Positions 7,362-11,447 of a DNA stretch of 11,447 nt are shown here, piece after piece (positions within the stretch are counted from its first letter, which is position 1; each line of letters starts with the position of its first letter). This DNA is from Gymnopus androsaceus JB14 (lineage: Eukaryota; Basidiomycota; Agaricomycetes; Agaricales; Omphalotaceae): positions 48,693 through 60,139 of the forward strand of contig ML769692.1 in NCBI GenBank assembly GCA_009733575.1. The letters run 5' to 3'. The translations under genes and the position numbers were made by a program. The notes under the pieces were generated by a model, which saw nothing but the letters and a program-made list of their open reading frames with translations, was not told the DNA's origin and did not search any database.

Positions 7362-8342
7362 ATGCTTTTCCACAACATCGCGTTAATACAAGCAGTGATA
7401 GTGGCTTGCACTGTTGGCGACAGTTACGCACAGAGTACTTCGACGTTCCAGTGGCCCAATGCTCAACTGAGCTACGCGGATTTACAACTCTACGAAGGTG
7501 ACCTGTCTATCTTCACGGATGGTTGTCCGATGCGCGGCGATAGCTCGACCATACCAGCGCAATGGCTTCGGCTTGTAAGTATACCTGATATTTAAATATG
7601 CTCACGGAATGTTCATTATTCTTCCTTCCTTAGGCTTATCATGACATGTCAACCCATAGCGTAGACGATGGAACGGGAGGGCTAGATAGTTCCATCCAGT
7701 ATGAACTCGACATGCCTCAGGTATGATTTCTAACGCATCCATCGTAGCTGACAACCCTTATTATATTTTGACAGAATATTGGAGAAGGAATGGCCTTGTC
7801 TCTGAATGATTTCCTTAGCATTGGAATCGTGGGACCGATATTGGGATTGGCAGATGTGATGGCTATGGGAGTGGTCTTTGCGGTTGTAGGTTGCGGCGGC
7901 CCCATCATTCCGTACCGTGCAGGACGCATCGATGCTAGTACAGCCGGACCCGGCTCTGTCCCGCAACCTCAGGAAGACCTTGCTACGCAAACAGAGAAAT
8001 TCAAACAGATGGGATTCAATGCAACGGAAATGATAATGCTCGTTGCTTGCGGACATACGCTTGGGGGAGTGAGACAAGTAGATTTCCCTCTAATCGTCAC
8101 AGATGTCGAAGACGCATTTCAAAACTTTGATACAACGCCTCAGGCCTATGACAACACAATGTGAGCGACGCGTGCCCGCATCTCTGTTGTTTCTCATTAG
8201 AACCCGTTTTAGTGTCTCTCAGTTTCTGCAAAATACGACTCAAGACGTGCTCAGCATTGGTCCCAACGTCACCACCAGGTCGGATTTCCGGATTTTCTCG
8301 AGTGACGGAAATGTGACCATGCAAAGGTATCACAAAAAGTAA
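7362..8342 (+). CDS. Secreted heme peroxidase (plant-type peroxidase superfamily), 3'-truncated
   Basis: Heme peroxidases use H2O2 to oxidise small substrates; a likely signal peptide (residues 1-23, MLFHNIALIQAVIVACTVGD.., cleavage after SYA) points to secretion. Exons: 7362-7574, 7634-7720, 7775-8160, 8213-8342. Introns of 59, 54 and 52 nt all have GT-AG ends (GTAAGT, GTATGA, GTGAGC) and join in frame, giving 271 residues. WLRLAYHDMSTHSVDDGTGG supplies distal Arg70 and His74, with Tyr where peroxidases usually have Trp or Phe. MIMLVACGHTLGGV gives proximal His194, and RSDFRIF gives Asp253, 59 residues on, as the likely His partner. GCGGPIIPYRAGRIDAS is typical of the basidiomycete WSC/peroxidase-type family. 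Those proteins are longer: the frame should go on after NVTMQ, often to WSC domains. Here GT at 8327 could be the next donor, but without a good downstream exon the frame reads YHKK and stops. So the gene looks cut at its 3' end; the heme pocket is present but the last helices are missing. The start is chosen for the signal peptide and TATA spacing. It may be non-functional. Confidence 0.88.
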
Positions 8343-8688
8343 ACTTTGCAGATAAGGCCTTGAAAACTCTTATAATGTACACAAGTAAGATAAACCTCAC
8401 CCAACTGGCCAACTTTTCACCCGGCCTTGTTTTAAACTTATGGTGCTTGCAAACTTCACCCATATGGTGAACTACACATGACCGACGAAGTTGCTAAGGC
8501 CTACTAAGGCATTTTGAGAATTTTAACAACATATAATAAAATAATATTTTAGTATATGTTTGTTCAATCAGTTCTACAAGTATCGAACAACTAATTTTAG
8601 TAGTCATACAATATATATACACTATCTCGTAAGGGAACCAGTACTTAGTAGCAAGTAAGATTGTACTTAATCAATCACTAAAAAACAT

Positions 8689-8707
8689 GTAGTTGCCGGG
8701 CAACTAC
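8689..8707. repeat. Perfect 19-bp palindrome
   Basis: GTAGTTGCC and GGCAACTAC are exact inverted 9-mers around a single G at 8698. It may be a protein-binding site or the end of an element; nothing around it settles this. Confidence 0.6.
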
Positions 8708-8915
8708 TACTCATACTGTAGGGGGCACACGTGCGGTACCCGAGGACAGGTTTTTGATTGTAGACAGTTCACGAGCGCCCATCCGCGGTTTAACTCTGGT
8801 TATTGTAAAACTTTCAAAGTATGTATCTCCAGCTCCCATAGTACATTGTCAAATGCAAGTGATAGACTGCCTGGGAAAACAGTTACGGTGTCAAAATGTC
8901 AGGCTCACAAGTGTA

Positions 8916-8976
8916 ACTTATCACTAGTAAACACACTGTTCAATAGTCCTGACATGTGTGTTTACTAGTGATAAGT
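8916..8976. repeat. Perfect 21-bp inverted repeat with a 19-nt loop
   Basis: 8916-8936 and 8956-8976 are exact inverted copies; the arm begins ACTTATCACTAG and ends TAAACACAC. A second, mutually exclusive pair is ATGTCAGG (8896-8903) with CCTGACAT (8948-8955). A perfect arm pair in AT-rich decayed DNA suggests a recent element or maintained function. Confidence 0.8.
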
Positions 8977-9334
8977 ATTATTCAATTATGTATTTCAATT
9001 TTCATCAAGTGTAAACTGTGTAGGACACATGGACGCAGCTCAGATACAATTGATGAAAGAAAGATGTAAAATGCTTTACAATCTATACTTGCTAATGATA
9101 CTTTCATGTGGTCAAGGTACTCAATTTGTCTAAGCTTGAAATAAGGTAACTTTTATGGGATTGCAACATGTAGCATTGAAATGAATTATTCAAAAACACA
9201 TTGAGTGTCTTTGGATGCTTAGAACACTGTTTACAGCTTACATAACATAGTATACAGTCTCGCCAGTAAACCTACTTTTGACCTTTGATATATAGTTTAA
9301 TTACTTTATGCAGCCATTAATGTATTCGGTGCAA

Positions 9335-9634
9335 CATCAGCAAAACCTGGGTGAACTGGATAGCACTGGATAGTGCTATCCAGCACTCATAGCACCCATA
9401 GCACCCATAGCAAGGTCCCCATCTATCCAGAGCTATGGGCTGCTATTGGGCTGCTTATGGATTGCTATGGATTGCTATGGATCATGACATCTGTCAACAG
9501 GTAATATAATTTGGGAAGTCCATAGTAGCTCATAGCTACCCATAGCAGTTCATAGCAGCTCATAGTTCTATGGCTGCTATGGCTTGCTATGGCTTGCTAT
9601 AACAGCTATGGCAATTATCCATGTTTTGCTGATG
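9335..9634. mobile_element. Foldback element made of CCATAG/CTATGG units with 16-bp terminal inverted repeats
   Basis: CATCAGCAAAACCTGG (9335-9350) is matched in inverted form by CCATGTTTTGCTGATG (9619-9634) at 15 of 16 positions. Inside, CTGGATAGCAC and GTGCTATCCAG form an 11-bp stem (9356-9383). Then come CATAGCACCCATAGCACC-type units followed by their inverse (TGCTATTGGGCTGC, GGATTGCTATGG), and a second module about 9518-9615 with CATAGCAG-type units followed by CTATGGCTTGCTATGG. It has no coding potential. It ends 25 bp before repeat copy 2. No target-site duplication was found. Confidence 0.75.
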
Positions 9635-9659
9635 CAGTGGATAGTTTACTGGGCAGCCC

Positions 9660-10684
9660 ATTACCCACAACAACCCTTCAATAAACCCAAAAATTATGGA
9701 GTAAAGGGTGACTGTTACACTGGCACCACTACAGCCTTGTTACTAGCACCTCCCAGCGCGTGCCGCACACCATAGACGTGAGATCTGAGTGGTCTCGCAA
9801 GGATTCGGCATGAGAATCTCTTCTATGAAGAGCATATCTGGCTTGTTGGACATCTTTTGGAGATGTGCATGGCAGTGCGAATCCATTACAGGATCATGTT
9901 GACCGCGAGAACGAGTTAATAACTCATTCGATGAGCCTTGATATGGAAATGCAGAATGAATAGGTGTTGAGATCTAGCCACCTGCACTTCATCCGGCCAC
10001 TACAAAGATCTCGGGAACCTTCAGCATCCTCTGAGTGGCAATACTTGGTTGATTCCATTCAATGGCAGGTGGCGGCAGTGACTACTGTCAATGCAACTGA
10101 TTCAAGTGAAGAACCAGCCTTATTTACATCTTCATCAGATTGTTGAGCCTACATCTGGGTTATGAGTGTTTCCAAATGCATTGGAAATGACTAGGCCATT
10201 CTCAATAGAAAAATAAAGTCAAGCTGGTTCAAACAGACCAGAGCTGAGAGTCCTACATGAGGAGCTGTGGTTGCCGCTGGTCACTGGTGATGTCAAGGAT
10301 GGCAAGATGATTGGGCGCTCTCCGGAAGGTTCACAGAGTAACCAGAGACCACAAGATCTGTTTACGCATTTTGAGGGTTGTTTCCAGGCAAGGGGTCGCC
10401 TAGTAGAGATATCCTGCAGTGAATAGCCATATATGACCATGCGCCAGGTGTACTCATATGTTATAACCTTAGTAACAGTTTATTAACCACTTACCATTGA
10501 AGTTGTAGTAGTTACAATATGGCGTGGCAAGAATATAAATGCCGTAATAAGGTCGCCACGCAATCATAAGGTAGTTACATTTCGCCAAGGTAATTTGCTT
10601 AAGCGTGGGAAAAATAAGGTACCTTAAATGTATTGAAATAAGGTAAATAAGGTAGCGAAATAAGTTCCTTTGCTCACACTCTTT
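9660..10684. repeat. 1.03-kb dispersed repeat, copy 2 (direct repeat of 3122-4147)
   Basis: Same orientation as copy 1 and about 99% identical over 1025 bp. Both boundaries are sharp: on the left the flanks differ before ATTACCC, and on the right after CTCTTT. The plus frame at 9964-10146 differs from its copy-1 twin at three codons (Lys/Glu, Asn/Asp, Ala/Thr). All three nucleotide differences change the amino acid, which argues against a constrained protein there. Confidence 0.92.
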
Positions 10685-11024
10685 GGCAGGCCCTTGTGAC
10701 CGTGACCGAACCGGCAAAATTTTGGATTTGGCACCTTGCAGTGGAGCCACGTGACCCCAGCCAAATTTCGCAACCTACGGCATTGGATTTGTTTACAATC
10801 ACTTACAAGTGTAAATAATACCAATGTCAACAAATTACTTACAATTTAGCAGCGCCAATGTAATACATTTCATGTGGCACACCACCTTACATGCGCCTAA
10901 TGGCATAACGGTATTCTCAGTCAGCTTGTCTGATGGGAATTGTGCGCTATCTGGCAATGGTTGTTCAAACCGCTGATGTAGTAGGCATTGGTTTAATCCC
11001 TTTTTTTTTTTTTCTTTCTCTGCA
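10685..11024. other. Gene-free stretch after repeat copy 2
   Basis: No gene recognised. Minus-strand frames at 10469-10750 and 10624-10833 cross the repeat boundary and have no motif. A run of 13 T (11001-11013) followed by a CT-rich tract leads into the stem-loop at 11025-11094. Confidence 0.5.
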
Positions 11025-11094
11025 ATGCCGTGGCTAGCTCTCGTTAGGGCTCCCGCGAAGGGTGAACCCTAACATCAGAGAGCTAGTCCGGCAT
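11025..11094. repeat. Stem-loop of about 70 nt
   Basis: Three blocks pair in order: ATGCCG (11025-11030) with CGGCAT (11089-11094), CTAGCTCTC (11034-11042) with GAGAGCTAG (11078-11086), and GTTAGGG (11043-11049) with CCCTAAC (11067-11073). The loop contains CCGCGAAGGG. It could be a foldback element end, a structured RNA or a cruciform. Its function is unknown. Confidence 0.7.
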
Positions 11095-11275
11095 GTTTGG
11101 CAAGTTCGTGGCTTTGGTGTCATATCTGGAATCGCAATCCGGAATTCAAAAATTAGATCATATGCCTCATGCATATAAATGGCAACTTAGTCTAGGTGTC
11201 AATATAATGATACCAACAACATTTTTTAGGGTGCATCCGCAAGGTTCACAGTTCGATCCATGCATGCATAATTGA
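11093..11275 (+). CDS. Doubtful short open frame at window end
   Basis: ATG 11093 overlaps the base of the stem-loop and runs 60 residues to TGA 11273-11275 (MFGKFVALVSYLESQSG..). No domain, signal or splice context supports it. The remaining DNA to 11447 is AT-rich and shows no gene. Confidence 0.12.
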   Translation: MFGKFVALVSYLESQSGIQKLDHMPHAYKWQLSLGVNIMIPTTFFRVHPQGSQFDPCMHN

Positions 11276-11447
11276 ACATTTAAATTTTTTTCCTTGCTTC
11301 ATTTTCAATGATACAATATGATATTTCTATGCAACAATAGGCCATAGGCCTCAATTGTATACCATTTTGCTGCTCAATTGCAAGCACACATTATTCAATC
11401 TTATGCACTTGGTCTCACTAACATATAGATTGCCTGAGCTTGATCGG

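Larger units (their letters stand above)
8343..9334. other. AT-rich gene-free stretch
   Basis: The sequence turns AT-rich right after the peroxidase stop and no continuation of the peroxidase was found. A 91-codon frame at 8693-8968 starts with TTG, has no motif and overlaps the hairpin at 8916-8976, so it is taken as chance. The stretch holds two palindromes listed separately. GAAATAAGGTAA near 9139 resembles the AAGGTA motifs at the end of the 1.03-kb repeat. Confidence 0.5.

Noticed and set aside
7730..8333. Minus-strand open frames opposite the peroxidase
   Set aside because: They are antisense shadows of well-supported peroxidase exons and have no domain of their own.
8693..8968. 91-codon open frame in the AT-rich stretch
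   Set aside because: Starts at TTG, no recognisable domain, and it runs into the 21-bp hairpin.
3122..10684. The two 1.03-kb repeats as the two LTRs of one retrotransposon
   Set aside because: No TG..CA ends, no target-site duplication outside the pair (AAACGG versus GGCAGG), no primer-binding site or polypurine tract at the inner edges, and the interior carries a spliced peroxidase rather than gag-pol.
11043..11073. GTTAGGG and CCCTAAC as telomere-like repeats
   Set aside because: Only one unit in each orientation, explained by the stem-loop pairing; no tandem array.
11242..11262. AGTTCGATCC as a tRNA B box
   Set aside because: The flanking bases do not form a T-stem, no matching A box or acceptor stem is found upstream.

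Overview
The window looks like a transposon-rich accessory region of a filamentous basidiomycete, probably an Agaricomycete. The grounds are: a heme peroxidase gene with three short GT-AG introns (52-59 nt) from a family typical of these fungi, a KDZ-type transposase remnant, and an array of near-identical 126-bp WD40 units like those at the end of fungal NACHT/NB-ARC-WD40 receptors. No RNA gene, CRISPR array or bacterial feature was seen.

Layout. 1-1120: broken C-terminal part of a WD40-array (NLR-type) gene on the minus strand. 1166-1545: a long imperfect foldback. 1585-1949: a small TIR element with a target-site duplication. 2425-2990: C-terminal end of a KDZ-type transposase on the minus strand, with an in-frame stop, cut at 2986 by a 100-bp inverted-repeat element (2986-3085). 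3122-4147: copy 1 of a 1.03-kb dispersed repeat. 4148-7130: CpG-rich DNA with scattered coding-like fragments in several frames and no recognised gene. 7132-7304: promoter region with a duplicated ~60-bp block and a TATA box. 7362-8342: secreted heme peroxidase, 4 exons, cut short at the 3' end. 8343-9334: AT-rich non-coding DNA with two sharp palindromes. 9335-9634: a foldback built of CCATAG/CTATGG units. 9660-10684: copy 2 of the 1.03-kb repeat, about 99% identical to copy 1 and in the same orientation. 10685-11447: no recognised gene, one clear stem-loop at 11025-11094.

The only gene with a well-supported structure is the peroxidase. It keeps distal Arg/His, proximal His and a likely proximal Asp, but ends about where the last part of the domain and any downstream WSC modules should continue. 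The two 1.03-kb direct repeats bracket a 5.5-kb segment carrying this gene, which could be deleted or duplicated by recombination between them. The WD40 and transposase remnants are CpG-poor, while the segment between the repeats up to the peroxidase is CpG-rich. This suggests a boundary between silenced, mutated DNA and an active or recently acquired segment. I see no convincing new multi-gene system; the unusual content is structural: a cluster of foldback elements and a repeat-bracketed peroxidase.
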